A stretch of 12,417 nucleotides of DNA from Propionibacteriaceae bacterium. Lineage in GTDB: Bacteria; Actinomycetota; Actinomycetes; Propionibacteriales; Propionibacteriaceae. The stretch is from positions 1 through 12,417 of the forward strand of contig DMIX01000186.1 in assembly GCA_003451975.1 (NCBI GenBank), in the 5' to 3' direction. The position numbers and the translations under genes are program-made. The notes beneath the pieces were generated by a model. It did no database searches, was not told the origin of the DNA, and saw nothing but the letters and a program-made list of their open reading frames with translations. Shown here one piece after another: positions 1-7,015 of this stretch (position 1 is its first letter; each line of letters starts with the position of its first letter).

Positions 1-525
1 GCGCAGAGTCGTCGCCCGCCAGGCGGCGAGGCCACCGGTGGCGTCCTTGACCGGGATACCGAGCCAGGCACGCGTCCACAGGTTGCCGCCACGGCTGAGG
101 AGTTCGCGATGCAGCGGCCAGCCTTCGGTTGCGCCACCCTTGATGTAACGGGAGCCCTTCACGACATCGGCGGTCTGCAGCCGTGCCAGCATGGCGGGCA
201 GATACTCCGGTTGATGGGAACCGTCGGCGTCGTGTTCGACGAGCACCTCGTAGCCGGCGTCCAAGCCCCAACGGAAGCCGGCGATGTAGGCCGCACCCAG
301 GCCTTCCTTACCGGTGCGGTGCAGCACCTGAATGTGGGAGTCGGCAGCGGCCAACTCGTCGGCCAAGGCGCCAGTGCCATCGGGTGAGTTGTCGTCAGCG
401 ATGAGGATGTCGGCTTCCGGCACAGCGGCCCGAATCCGAGCAGTGATCGGCCCGATATTCTCCGACTCGTTGTAGGTGGGGATGATGACGAGCACTCGCT
501 CCAGAGGCGTTGCTGCCTCAGCCAT
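1..525 (-). CDS. ppm1: Polyprenol-phosphate mannose synthase (Ppm1/DPM1-like GT2), C-terminus cut by window edge
   Basis: Family-2 glycosyltransferase that moves mannose from GDP-mannose to polyprenyl phosphate on the cytoplasmic face of the membrane, supplying the donor for lipoglycan and protein mannosylation. Reading leftward from ATG 525 gives 175 uninterrupted codons to the window edge, so the C-terminal part is missing. Visible DPM motifs in order: IIPTYNESENI (residues 14-24), DDNSPDGTG (about 44-52), RTGKEGLGAAYIAGFRWG (about 72-89), the metal/nucleotide motif EHDADGSH (about 97-104), KGSRY (about 123-127) and a conserved block around KDATGGLAAWR (about 160-170). The start overlaps the last 8 bases of lnt, so translation is probably coupled and there is no separate promoter. 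In M. tuberculosis the two activities form one polypeptide (Rv2051c); here, as in M. smegmatis and Corynebacterium, they are separate. Identification is by motif recognition. Whether a C-terminal membrane anchor exists cannot be seen. Confidence 0.93.
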   Translation of the reverse strand, partial: MAEAATPLERVLVIIPTYNESENIGPITARIRAAVPEADILIADDNSPDGTGALADELAAADSHIQVLHRTGKEGLGAAYIAGFRWGLDAGYEVLVEHDADGSHQPEYLPAMLARLQTADVVKGSRYIKGGATEGWPLHRELLSRGGNLWTRAWLGIPVKDATGGLAAWRATTLR

Positions 526-2071
526 GTGTGGCTCCTGACTGCTTCGAGGACGAGGACATTCTGCCGTAACCAACCACCACGGCCAGGCCAGCGATTCCGG
601 CGAGAACAATAGCCGCCTCGAGGAGTCCACCGAACCGCATGGCAGGAGTGATGTTGTCCCGCAATGGAAGCGACACTACTCCGGACGCGGCGGAGTGGTC
701 GGTGGTCTGGAACACCACGTGACCGTCGGGACCGATCAGGCCTGACACACCGCTGGTGGTCGTCACCAGTATCTCGCGGCGCGCCTCCATGGCCCGGACC
801 CGGGTGATCGCGAACTGTTGATCGATTTGTCCGCTGCCTTGGAACATGGCGTTGGAGGACTGCACCAACATCACCTGACCGCCGTGGGTAACCGTGTCGG
901 CGACGATGTTGTCGAAGGCGAGGTCCAGACACACGATCACGCCCAGCTTCAGCGGGCGTCCCTCGGCGTCGGTGACCTGCAGGACGCCGGGCTCGGTGCC
1001 TGCTACCGACTGCGCGCCGGCGTACTTGAGTTCAGGAATCAGTGGCAGCAGCAGATCGCGGTACGGTACCCATTCCCCGAAGGGCACGATGCCGCGCTTG
1101 ATGTAGCGCGTCAGCACACCCTGCTGGGGATCCCACCACAGGGAGACAGTCTGGCGCTGGTCCGGGCCGGGACCATCGGTGATCGCGCCGACCAGGATCG
1201 GCACGCCGGCGGCATCGACAGCTGTGTTCACCAGTGCCGCGGTCTGCGGGTCGCCGAAGGGATCCATGTCCGTGCCGTTCTCTGGCCACACGATGAAGTC
1301 GGGCCGGGCGAGTTCACCGGAGCTGTAGCGGCGCACCAGGTCAACGGTCTCGGTGGTCTCATTCCTGGTGATGGTGCGTGCCGGACCCAGCCCGTACACA
1401 CCGCCGCCGGGAGCGCCGCCCTGGACCCAGCCCACGTCGACGCTGCGAGTGGTGGTCCCGGACCCGATCGCCAACCCGCTGGCGCTGACGGCACCGATGC
1501 CAACCACGGACGCAGCGGCGATGATGGCCCGTCCGCGTGCCGGGGCTTGGATGAACCAGGCCAGCAGTTGTGCCGCCAGGGCGGTCAAGAATCCGACGCC
1601 GACAACGCCGAACAGGGGGAACCCCCAAGCCAGCGGCGAATCGGCCATGGCGTAGCCCAGCCGCAGCCAGCCAAAGCCACCGAAGGGGAACCGGGTGTAC
1701 ACCGCCTCCATGACCGTCCAACTGGCCGCTGCCAGCACCGGCCACCAGCGCACCGTCGTGGCAATTTTGAGCAGCACGGCCAGACCGGCGAAGAACAGGG
1801 CTTGCACCACCACCAGGCCGATCATGGCCTGGACGAAAATGAGTTGGAGCCAGCCCACGCCCAAGCCGAGCAGGCCGACTCCGTACAGGTAGCCCAAACC
1901 GAAGGCGCCGCGTTTGCTGGGTGAGGCCATGACGACAAGGGTCAATGCTGCGGTGGCCAGGATCAGCAGTGGCCACAGGTTGAAGGGCTGGAATCCCAAT
2001 GCGGCGATCACACCGGCCAGTGGGGCCATCACGAGACGGCGCCACCGCCGTTCGGCCAGCCAGGAGATCAC
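518..2071 (-). CDS. lnt: Apolipoprotein N-acyltransferase
   Basis: Integral membrane enzyme that N-acylates the diacylglyceryl-cysteine of lipoproteins. The protein has 517 residues, normal for the family. The N-terminal ~200 residues are a bundle of hydrophobic segments, with GGFGWLRLGYAMADSPL near 131-147 typical of Lnt. A nitrilase-type domain follows (about 212-480), then one last hydrophobic helix (about 481-502). The catalytic Glu-Lys-Cys triad is present: E264 in VWPENGTD, K325 in YIKRGIVPFGEWVP and C381 in VIVCLDLAF. The start is GTG at 2069-2071. No Shine-Dalgarno is visible, but TAGGCT ends 6 nt upstream, which favours a leaderless transcript starting at this GTG. It is the first gene of an lnt–ppm1 operon, with the stop inside the first codons of ppm1, and is divergent from the exonuclease gene across 58 bp. 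Confidence in function is high; acyl specificity cannot be read from the sequence. Confidence 0.95.
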   Translation of the reverse strand: MISWLAERRWRRLVMAPLAGVIAALGFQPFNLWPLLILATAALTLVVMASPSKRGAFGLGYLYGVGLLGLGVGWLQLIFVQAMIGLVVVQALFFAGLAVLLKIATTVRWWPVLAAASWTVMEAVYTRFPFGGFGWLRLGYAMADSPLAWGFPLFGVVGVGFLTALAAQLLAWFIQAPARGRAIIAAASVVGIGAVSASGLAIGSGTTTRSVDVGWVQGGAPGGGVYGLGPARTITRNETTETVDLVRRYSSGELARPDFIVWPENGTDMDPFGDPQTAALVNTAVDAAGVPILVGAITDGPGPDQRQTVSLWWDPQQGVLTRYIKRGIVPFGEWVPYRDLLLPLIPELKYAGAQSVAGTEPGVLQVTDAEGRPLKLGVIVCLDLAFDNIVADTVTHGGQVMLVQSSNAMFQGSGQIDQQFAITRVRAMEARREILVTTTSGVSGLIGPDGHVVFQTTDHSAASGVVSLPLRDNITPAMRFGGLLEAAIVLAGIAGLAVVVGYGRMSSSSKQSGATHG

Positions 2072-2077
2072 CGCCCC

Positions 2078-2083
2078 AGCCTA
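2078..2083 (-). promoter_or_regulatory. Probable -10 box of leaderless lnt promoter
   Basis: TAGGCT on the minus strand fits the actinobacterial TANNNT -10 consensus and lies 6 nt before the GTG start of lnt, the spacing that places +1 on the start codon. No convincing -35 is seen 16-18 nt further upstream. The position agrees with the absence of a Shine-Dalgarno. Confidence 0.55.
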
Positions 2084-2129
2084 GGGCGTTCGGGCAAACC
2101 ATTGGCGTCGAGCGTGACAGCATGGTCAG

Positions 2130-3050
2130 ATGAGCGATTCAGGGCTGCTGCTGTTCGACACCGCGTCGGTGTACTTCCGGGCGTTCTTCGGCGTGCCCAC
2201 CGCCGTCCGAGCACCCGACGGCCGTCCGGTGAATGCGGTGCGCGGCCTGCTGGACTACCTGGCGCGGTTCATCACCGAGTACTCCCCCACTCGGCTCGCG
2301 TGTTGTTGGGACAATTCGTGGCGGCCGCTGTGGCGGGTGGTGCTGATCCCGTCCTACAAAGCGCACCGCGTGGGCGATGACGGCGAGGACATCCCTGCCG
2401 AGTTGGCGCTCCAGATCCCGCTGATCACGGAGGTGTTGACGGCGGTCGGAGTTCCGATCATCGGTGCGGACGGCTACGAAGCTGACGATGTGATCGGCAC
2501 CTTGGCGAACCGCGAGCCCGGTCCGGTCGGAGTGGTCACCGGGGATCGTGACCTGTTCCAGGTGGTCGATGACGCCGCCGGCATCCGAGTGCTGTACCTG
2601 GGGCGGGGCGCGGGTCAGCACGACCGTGTGGATGCTGCCTGGCTGCGGCAGCGCTACGGCGTTGATCCCGAGCGCTATGTGGACTTTGCGATCTTGCGTG
2701 GTGATCCGTCCGACGGTCTGCCCGGCGTGCCTGGGATCGGTGAGAAGACAGCGGCCCGGCTGCTGGCCGACTTCGGAGATCTGGCCGGTATTCGAACGGC
2801 CGCCGAGGCCGGTTTGCTGACCGCCAAGATGACCGACTCAGTGGTGAGTGCCGCGGACTATCTCACGGCGGCTACGCCGGTGGTGGCCGTGGAACGCCAG
2901 GTGGATCTACCCGAGGTCGACCTGCGGCTGCCCGACAGTGTTGCTCACCCGGATCGTTTCGACGAGTTGGTCACCGAACTGGGTTTGGGTGGCAGCGCCG
3001 AGCGGCTGCGGGTGGCACTGCAGACGGCTGCTCAGGCGCGCAGCACATAG
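2130..3050 (+). CDS. Stand-alone 5'-3' exonuclease (FEN/PolA N-domain type)
   Basis: Structure-specific 5' nuclease of the PIN/FEN superfamily, predicted to remove 5' flaps and RNA primers. The 306-residue protein holds only the nuclease module, with no polymerase domain. Metal-ligand positions are intact: D10 in LLLFD, D61 in CWDNSWRP, E117/D119/D120 in YEADDVIGTLA, D139/D141 in VTGDRDLFQVV, and D192/D195 in GDPSDGLPG, which leads into the helix-hairpin-helix PGVPGIGEKTAARLL (198-212). SYKAHR (75-80) is the basic strand-binding motif of the family. The layout matches the mycobacterial stand-alone enzymes (Rv2090; M. smegmatis FenA). ATG 2130 has no clear Shine-Dalgarno, and a weak -10-like CAGCAT ends 6 nt upstream, so a leaderless start is possible. 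Its 3' end overlaps metW tail-to-tail by 19 bp. This is in addition to any full-length PolA elsewhere in the genome. Confidence 0.92.
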   Translation: MSDSGLLLFDTASVYFRAFFGVPTAVRAPDGRPVNAVRGLLDYLARFITEYSPTRLACCWDNSWRPLWRVVLIPSYKAHRVGDDGEDIPAELALQIPLITEVLTAVGVPIIGADGYEADDVIGTLANREPGPVGVVTGDRDLFQVVDDAAGIRVLYLGRGAGQHDRVDAAWLRQRYGVDPERYVDFAILRGDPSDGLPGVPGIGEKTAARLLADFGDLAGIRTAAEAGLLTAKMTDSVVSAADYLTAATPVVAVERQVDLPEVDLRLPDSVAHPDRFDELVTELGLGGSAERLRVALQTAAQARST

Positions 3051-3625
3051 ACAGCGGCAGCGCCGACCAGATTCGCCAGACGTTCCCCGGTGCGGGCTGG
3101 CCGTCCTGAGGGATTGAGCACGATGCGCCGGTGGGTTTTCAATCCGACGGCGGTGAACAGGCCCTCCAGATCCACCAGCGTGGTGAATCGCAGGTTGGGG
3201 GTGTCGTACCAGGCGTGCGGGAGGTCGCGCGACATGGGCATGCGTCCGCGCATCAGGCGCAGTCGGTTGCCTAACTGGCCGAAGTTGGGCACCGAGACGA
3301 TCAGGGTGTCGCCGATGCGGGCCATCTGCTGCAGCACTTCGCGAGGTTTGCGAATGGTCTGGATGGTGCGGGAGAGCACGACGACGTCGTAGGAGTCGTC
3401 GGCGAAGTCGTCGAGTTGGGTGTCGATATCGAGTTCCACCACCGGGACGCCGCGGGCGATCGCGGCGAGGACGGCATCGGGGTCGATCTCAACGCCGGTG
3501 CCGCGGCATCCGGTCTCGGTGATCAGATGCGATAGCAGCTCGCCCGAGCCACAGCCCAGATCGAGAACCCGGCTTCCGTCGGGAATCAGATCGGCCAGCA
3601 GTGCCAGTTCTGGGCGCAGGCTCAT
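3032..3625 (-). CDS. metW: Methionine biosynthesis protein MetW (SAM-dependent methyltransferase fold)
   Basis: 197-residue class I methyltransferase-fold protein of the MetW family, functionally linked with the homoserine acyltransferase MetX in several bacteria; its own reaction is not firmly established. The SAM-binding loop VLDLGCGSGEL is at residues 20-30, followed by the acidic end of strand 2 (E46 in GVEID). DVVVLSRTIQTI and the family-typical WYDTPNLRFTT follow. The start ATG at 3625 was chosen because it overlaps the metX stop as ATGA (3622-3625), classic translational coupling, and because family homology begins at MSLRPEL. The longer frame upstream of it lies inside metX. The 3' end overlaps the last 19 bp of the convergent exonuclease gene. 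Family assignment is secure; catalytic activity is not. Confidence 0.92.
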   Translation of the reverse strand: MSLRPELALLADLIPDGSRVLDLGCGSGELLSHLITETGCRGTGVEIDPDAVLAAIARGVPVVELDIDTQLDDFADDSYDVVVLSRTIQTIRKPREVLQQMARIGDTLIVSVPNFGQLGNRLRLMRGRMPMSRDLPHAWYDTPNLRFTTLVDLEGLFTAVGLKTHRRIVLNPSGRPARTGERLANLVGAAAVYVLRA

Positions 3626-4773
3626 GAGCGCACCTCCAACAGGGCGCGGTCCAGGTAGGTTCGCAGGGTTGCGTGATAACTCGGGACTTCCAGCAGGAAC
3701 GAATCGTGACCCCACGGGGAGGAGATCTCGCGGAACGTGACCGGCTGACCGCCCAGCTCGAGGCGGCGCACGATCCGACGCGAATGGTCGGTGCCGAACC
3801 GCCAATCGGTATCGAACGACATGACCAGCCATCGCAGCGGGTGGGCACTGACGCGCTGCAGGGCATCCGCGTCGGCGAACGGATCGAAGTAATCCATGAC
3901 CCGCGAAAGGTACAGATAGCTCAGTGCGTCGGATCGCTCGGTGAACACCTGGCCTTGATGGTCGAGGTAGCTTTCCACGGCGAAGTCGATTCCGAAGCCA
4001 GGTGCGCCACGACCGGGCTGGGGCGCTCGCCCGAACTTCTCGGTGAGAGCATCCTCCGACAGATAGGTGATGTGGGCCATCATCCGCGCGATCGCCAGGC
4101 CGGTATCGGGATGGTCTGAACTCTCGGTGTAGCCGCCGTCGTCGAAGCGAGGGTCACCCATGATGGCGCGTCGCGCAACGGCGGAGAAGGCGATGTTCTG
4201 GGCGGTGAGTCTGCTGGAGGCGGCCACCACGATGGCGTTGGCCAACTCTTCGGGGTAGTGCAGCGCCCAGTCCAGAACCTGCATACCTCCCAGCGAACCG
4301 CCCAGGGCCGCGAGCAGGCGTTCCACCCCAAGGTGGTGCATCAGGGCGCGATGGACCTCAACGAGATCACCGACTGTCAGCAGCGGGAAGCTCAGCCCGT
4401 AGGGTTTGCCGGTTTCGGGATTGATCGACGACGGGCCGGTGGTGCCCTGGCAGCCGCCGAGCAGGTTGGCGCACACCACGAAGAACCGGTCGGTGTCCAA
4501 GGGTTTGCCGGGGCCGATCAGGTTGTCCCACCAGCCGGGACGCTTCGCACCGGGGTGGAATCCGGCGGCGTGGGCGTCCCCGGTCAGGGCGTGGCAGATG
4601 AATACGGCGTTGTCCTTGTCCGGCGACAAGGTGCCGTAGGTTTCGTAGGCCACCTCGATGGGGCCCAGAGCTTGCCCACTGCGCAGTTGCAGCGGTGATT
4701 CAGGGGTGAACAGCCGAACCGATTGGGTGTCGACCAGCCCAACCGAACCCGGTTCGAGCGCCTTCGCACCCAT
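3622..4773 (-). CDS. metX: Homoserine O-acyltransferase MetX
   Basis: Alpha/beta-hydrolase-fold enzyme that acylates the homoserine hydroxyl, the committing step to methionine. The protein has 383 residues, normal for the family. The oxyanion-hole region CHALTGDAHAAG is near 60-71, the nucleophile elbow GGSLGGMQ puts Ser at 160, the acid is in SFDTDWRF (D323 most likely) and the catalytic His is H356 in SPWGHDSF. The start ATG 4773 was chosen over an in-frame extension because AGGAGG lies 6 nt upstream and family homology begins just after it. It heads a two-gene operon with metW through a 4-bp overlap. A -10-like TATGCT and a short palindrome lie just upstream. Most actinobacterial MetX use acetyl-CoA, but some MetX elsewhere use succinyl-CoA, and I cannot decide the donor by eye. 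No metY or metB partner is present in the window. Confidence 0.95.
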   Translation of the reverse strand: MGAKALEPGSVGLVDTQSVRLFTPESPLQLRSGQALGPIEVAYETYGTLSPDKDNAVFICHALTGDAHAAGFHPGAKRPGWWDNLIGPGKPLDTDRFFVVCANLLGGCQGTTGPSSINPETGKPYGLSFPLLTVGDLVEVHRALMHHLGVERLLAALGGSLGGMQVLDWALHYPEELANAIVVAASSRLTAQNIAFSAVARRAIMGDPRFDDGGYTESSDHPDTGLAIARMMAHITYLSEDALTEKFGRAPQPGRGAPGFGIDFAVESYLDHQGQVFTERSDALSYLYLSRVMDYFDPFADADALQRVSAHPLRWLVMSFDTDWRFGTDHSRRIVRRLELGGQPVTFREISSPWGHDSFLLEVPSYHATLRTYLDRALLEVRS

Positions 4774-4787
4774 CGTCAACCTCCTGC

Positions 4788-4805
4788 TTGCCAGGGCAAA
4801 GCATA
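4788..4805 (-). promoter_or_regulatory. metX promoter region: -10-like box abutting a short palindrome
   Basis: On the minus strand TATGCT (4805-4800) resembles a -10 box. It abuts the inverted repeat TTGCC-AG-GGCAA (4788-4799), which would cover the transcription start and lies between it and the AGGAGG ribosome-binding site. This could be an operator or a small mRNA hairpin next to the ribosome site. No good -35 is seen and the repeat is short, so this is tentative. Confidence 0.3.
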
Positions 4806-4868
4806 GCCAACCGGGCGGCGTCATCCGGACGTGAAACAATGCGGGGGCATGCGGTGAAAGGAACCCCG

Positions 4869-5336
4869 ATGAGTGAACTCTCCCAACAGATCCAGGCTGA
4901 CATGGTGGCCGCTATGAAGGCTCACGACGATCTGACCAGGTCCACCCTGCGGATGGTCATCAGTGCGATCAAGACCGAACAGGTCGCTGGGGAGAGCGCG
5001 CGGGAACTGACCGATGACGAGGTGATCGCGGTGTTGAACCGTGAAGTCGCCAAGCGTCGGGACTCCGCGGAGTCCTACACCAGCGGCAATCGACCTGAGC
5101 TGGCGGCCAAGGAACTGGCCGAAATCGAGGTTGTGCAGCGCTACCTGCCCGCCGATCTGACCGAGGCCGAGGTCGACGCCATCATCTCCGAGGAGATCGC
5201 AGCGGTGGCCGCCCAGACGGGTGCCCAGCCGTCCATGAAGCAGATGGGGTTGGTGATGAAGGCGGTGACAGCGCGGGTGAATGGCCGCGCCGAGGGTGCG
5301 AAGGTCGCGGCGAAGGTCAAGGCTGCTTTGTCGTGA
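4869..5336 (+). CDS. GatB/YqeY domain-containing protein
   Basis: 155-residue soluble helical protein of the YqeY family, which resembles the tRNA-binding tail of the GatB amidotransferase subunit. The free-standing form has no settled role. Visible family features: an N-terminal helix with AMKAHDDLTRSTLRMV (15-30) and AIKTEQ (33-38), the central NREVAKRRDSAESY (57-70) with KELAEIEVVQRYLPADLTEAE (81-101), and a C-terminal MGLVMKAVTARVNGRAEGA. ATG 4869 was chosen over an upstream in-frame start because AAAGGA lies 6 nt before it and homology starts at MSELSQQIQADM. It diverges from metX across 95 bp. Its stop overlaps the 3' end of the convergent HdeD-like gene by 20 bp. It appears to be a single-gene unit; the promoter is unclear. 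Confidence 0.9.
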   Translation: MSELSQQIQADMVAAMKAHDDLTRSTLRMVISAIKTEQVAGESARELTDDEVIAVLNREVAKRRDSAESYTSGNRPELAAKELAEIEVVQRYLPADLTEAEVDAIISEEIAAVAAQTGAQPSMKQMGLVMKAVTARVNGRAEGAKVAAKVKAALS

Positions 5337-5910
5337 GCGGCTGCCGCACGGCCGTGCCGTGTTGCGACGGCTGGGTACGGAATAGTCGATAGGCGCCGTA
5401 CAACAGCACTAGGCCGATGACCGACGCGACCAGTCCGAAGACCGAACCGAGCATCAGCGCCGCAACGGCGGAGTTCAGTAGCAGGAACAGGCCGGTTGCG
5501 GCGGCAGTCAGACCTGAGACCGTCATCCAGGTCCAACTGCGGGACCCGGCGCGACTCAGGCGTACCGACATCAGCAGTTGGACGGCACCGGTTGCCAGCA
5601 TCCACAAGGCCAACACCGCGACCACGAGATCAGCTGCGTGGGGAGGAAAGACCACAACCACCGCACCGATGCCGACACCGAAGGTGCCCTCCAGGATCGC
5701 CCAACCCCAGCCGGTGCCCTGGTACAGGGCCCCGATGATCAGGTTGAGGAAGCCGTCGGCGAGGGAGAAGATTCCGAAACCGTAGATCAGGACGGGCGCG
5801 GTGAGCCCGGGCCAGAGGATTGCGATGATGCCCAGCGTCAGAATGAGTAGTCCTCGGAGCAGGATGAGCCACCACAATCGGCGGCTGCGGTCGCGCGGGG
5901 CGTCGATCAC
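5317..5910 (-). CDS. HdeD family (DUF308) membrane protein
   Basis: About 197 residues, almost wholly hydrophobic, arranged as six predicted membrane helices in paired repeats, the usual HdeD architecture. The opening block LWWLILLRGLLILTLGIIA followed by a WPG turn is typical of the family. In E. coli HdeD is linked to acid resistance, but actinobacterial homologues are uncharacterised and I infer no such role here. The start is GTG 5910, because AAGGAG sits 5 nt before it. A longer reading from GTG 5931 would put that ribosome site inside the coding sequence and adds only seven polar residues. The C-terminal tail after residue 175 is polar (TQPSQHGTAVRQPLTTKQP). The last 20 bp overlap the convergent YqeY-domain gene. 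A candidate promoter lies at 5959-5987. Confidence 0.85.
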   Translation of the reverse strand: MIDAPRDRSRRLWWLILLRGLLILTLGIIAILWPGLTAPVLIYGFGIFSLADGFLNLIIGALYQGTGWGWAILEGTFGVGIGAVVVVFPPHAADLVVAVLALWMLATGAVQLLMSVRLSRAGSRSWTWMTVSGLTAAATGLFLLLNSAVAALMLGSVFGLVASVIGLVLLYGAYRLFRTQPSQHGTAVRQPLTTKQP

Positions 5911-5958
5911 GTGCTCTCCTTCCAGTGACACTGAAGGCGTGTCGGGGGTGGGGCTGGA

Positions 5959-5987
5959 GCCGTACGGACAGCGATGTGGGAGCGCAA
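5959..5987 (-). promoter_or_regulatory. Candidate promoter of the HdeD-like gene
   Basis: Minus strand TTGCGC (5987-5982), a 17-nt spacer, then TACGGC (5964-5959). Transcription would begin near 5952, leaving a leader of about 40 nt that contains the AAGGAG ribosome site. The -10 lacks the final T of the consensus. The divergent promoter of the transporter gene (5990-6019) lies back to back with it. Confidence 0.3.
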
Positions 5988-5989
5988 TC

Positions 5990-6019
5990 TTGGGCCGTCA
6001 GCGGAGTTGGGTTTAGGCT
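5990..6019 (+). promoter_or_regulatory. Probable promoter of the DMT transporter gene
   Basis: TTGGGC (5990-5995), an 18-nt spacer and TAGGCT (6014-6019) fit a housekeeping-sigma promoter. The start would be near 6026, giving a leader of about 70 nt before ATG 6097. That leader contains a perfect 10-bp palindrome, TTGTCGACAA (6072-6081). Confidence 0.5.
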
Positions 6020-6096
6020 ACCGACCACAGTCAAGGTGCGTGATTCTTGGACACCCCCGTATTGAATCCGTTTGTCGACAAGGTCTTGAGGCGCGA

Positions 6097-6978
6097 ATGA
6101 GTGTGCGGGGTGTAGTCGGATACGGCAGTGCTGCCGTGTTCTGGGCCGCGTTCTTCATCCTCTACACCCTCGCGGTGCAGTCGCTGGGGGTTGTGCTGGC
6201 CAGTGGCCTGTTCGGTGTGTTCGCCGGCCTGTTCCTGTTGGGCCTGGCCAAGATCGTGGGTCGAGAGATCAACCAACCGCCAAAATGGAATGCCGTGCTG
6301 ATGTGGGCGGGCCTGGGCTGGGTGATCTTTGGCGCGGCCGCATTGGCGATGCGGACGGTCGGAGCTGCTGAGACCGCGATCCTGATCAGCTCGCTGCCGC
6401 TGTTCGCCACGGTCTCGGCGCAGATGCGAGGCGATTCACGGGTGACCGGTATTGGAGCGATCAGCCTGTTTCTGGGGATCACCGGTTTGGTCCTGGTGGC
6501 GCTGTTTCCGGTGGGAGATGCGTCGCTGGCCTTGATGTTGGGTGCTGTTGCGGGGTTGACCGCTGCCATCACCGCGGGGTGGTGCGGGCGTCCGCTGGCC
6601 AACCGGCTGCACGAAACGCAGTCGGTGCAGACGGTGGCACTGACGGCCATCCTGGGCGGCTTGGGGCTACTGATCGTGGTGCCGTTCGTCGAACTTCCCG
6701 TGGTGGGATTCCCGATGGTGACCACGATCGTGATCCTGGCGTTGTGCTGCGCGTTCTTGGCCCTGTTCGTGCTGTCGAGTGCCAGCGACGATGTGCCGCG
6801 GCGGATTGCGGCAACTTTGCCTGGCATCGGCACGGTGATGGCGGTGCTCGGCGGCGTGGTGTTCCTTCATGAGGCGCTGTCGGTGGTTCAACTCATCGGT
6901 ATGGCGTTGATCCTTGCCAGTACCGCAATGCTGCGGGGGTTGGTGCCGAGGTGGTTCCCCGCCTCTAGGCAGGCTTGA
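6097..6978 (+). CDS. EamA/DMT superfamily transporter-like membrane protein
   Basis: 293-residue very hydrophobic protein with about ten predicted membrane helices in two halves, the drug/metabolite transporter (EamA) plan. Supporting signs are the short polar connectors, the ETAILISSLPLFATV segment closing the middle of the first half (near residues 93-107), and the C-terminal half ending in GVVFLHEALSVVQLIGMALI, where the family usually shows E..t..q..G. The substrate cannot be predicted. ATG 6097 was chosen because GAGG lies 5 nt upstream and because the in-frame extension upstream is polar and overlaps the promoter. It is transcribed from the 5990-6019 promoter and followed after 37 bp by the AI-2E family gene, which has its own -10 box. 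The superfamily call is by hydropathy and C-terminal pattern, so the exact subfamily is open. Confidence 0.8.
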   Translation: MSVRGVVGYGSAAVFWAAFFILYTLAVQSLGVVLASGLFGVFAGLFLLGLAKIVGREINQPPKWNAVLMWAGLGWVIFGAAALAMRTVGAAETAILISSLPLFATVSAQMRGDSRVTGIGAISLFLGITGLVLVALFPVGDASLALMLGAVAGLTAAITAGWCGRPLANRLHETQSVQTVALTAILGGLGLLIVVPFVELPVVGFPMVTTIVILALCCAFLALFVLSSASDDVPRRIAATLPGIGTVMAVLGGVVFLHEALSVVQLIGMALILASTAMLRGLVPRWFPASRQA

Positions 6979-7001
6979 GCCAGATCGGTGGCGTGAGCCC
7001 C

Positions 7002-7007
7002 TAGGCT
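7002..7007 (+). promoter_or_regulatory. Probable -10 box for the AI-2E family gene
   Basis: TAGGCT lies 8 nt before ATG 7016. No Shine-Dalgarno is seen between them, so the transcript is probably leaderless or has a leader of one or two bases. The nearest -35-like sequence, TTGAGC at 6975, is 21 nt away, longer than usual. Confidence 0.5.
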
Positions 7008-7015
7008 TGGTGCCC

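Noticed and set aside
159..932. Minus-strand frame of 257 codons across ppm1 and lnt
   Set aside because: It is out of frame with both. The correct ppm1 frame runs open from 525 to the window edge with all glycosyltransferase motifs.
818..1924. Plus-strand frame of 368 codons inside lnt
   Set aside because: It is antisense to lnt, whose triad and motifs are intact. The composition is His/Gln/Gly-rich as expected for a shadow, with no domain.
4774..4868. SAM riboswitch upstream of metX
   Set aside because: The space to the divergent gene is only 95 bp, and the likely transcription start leaves a leader of about 20 nt, too short for any known SAM aptamer.
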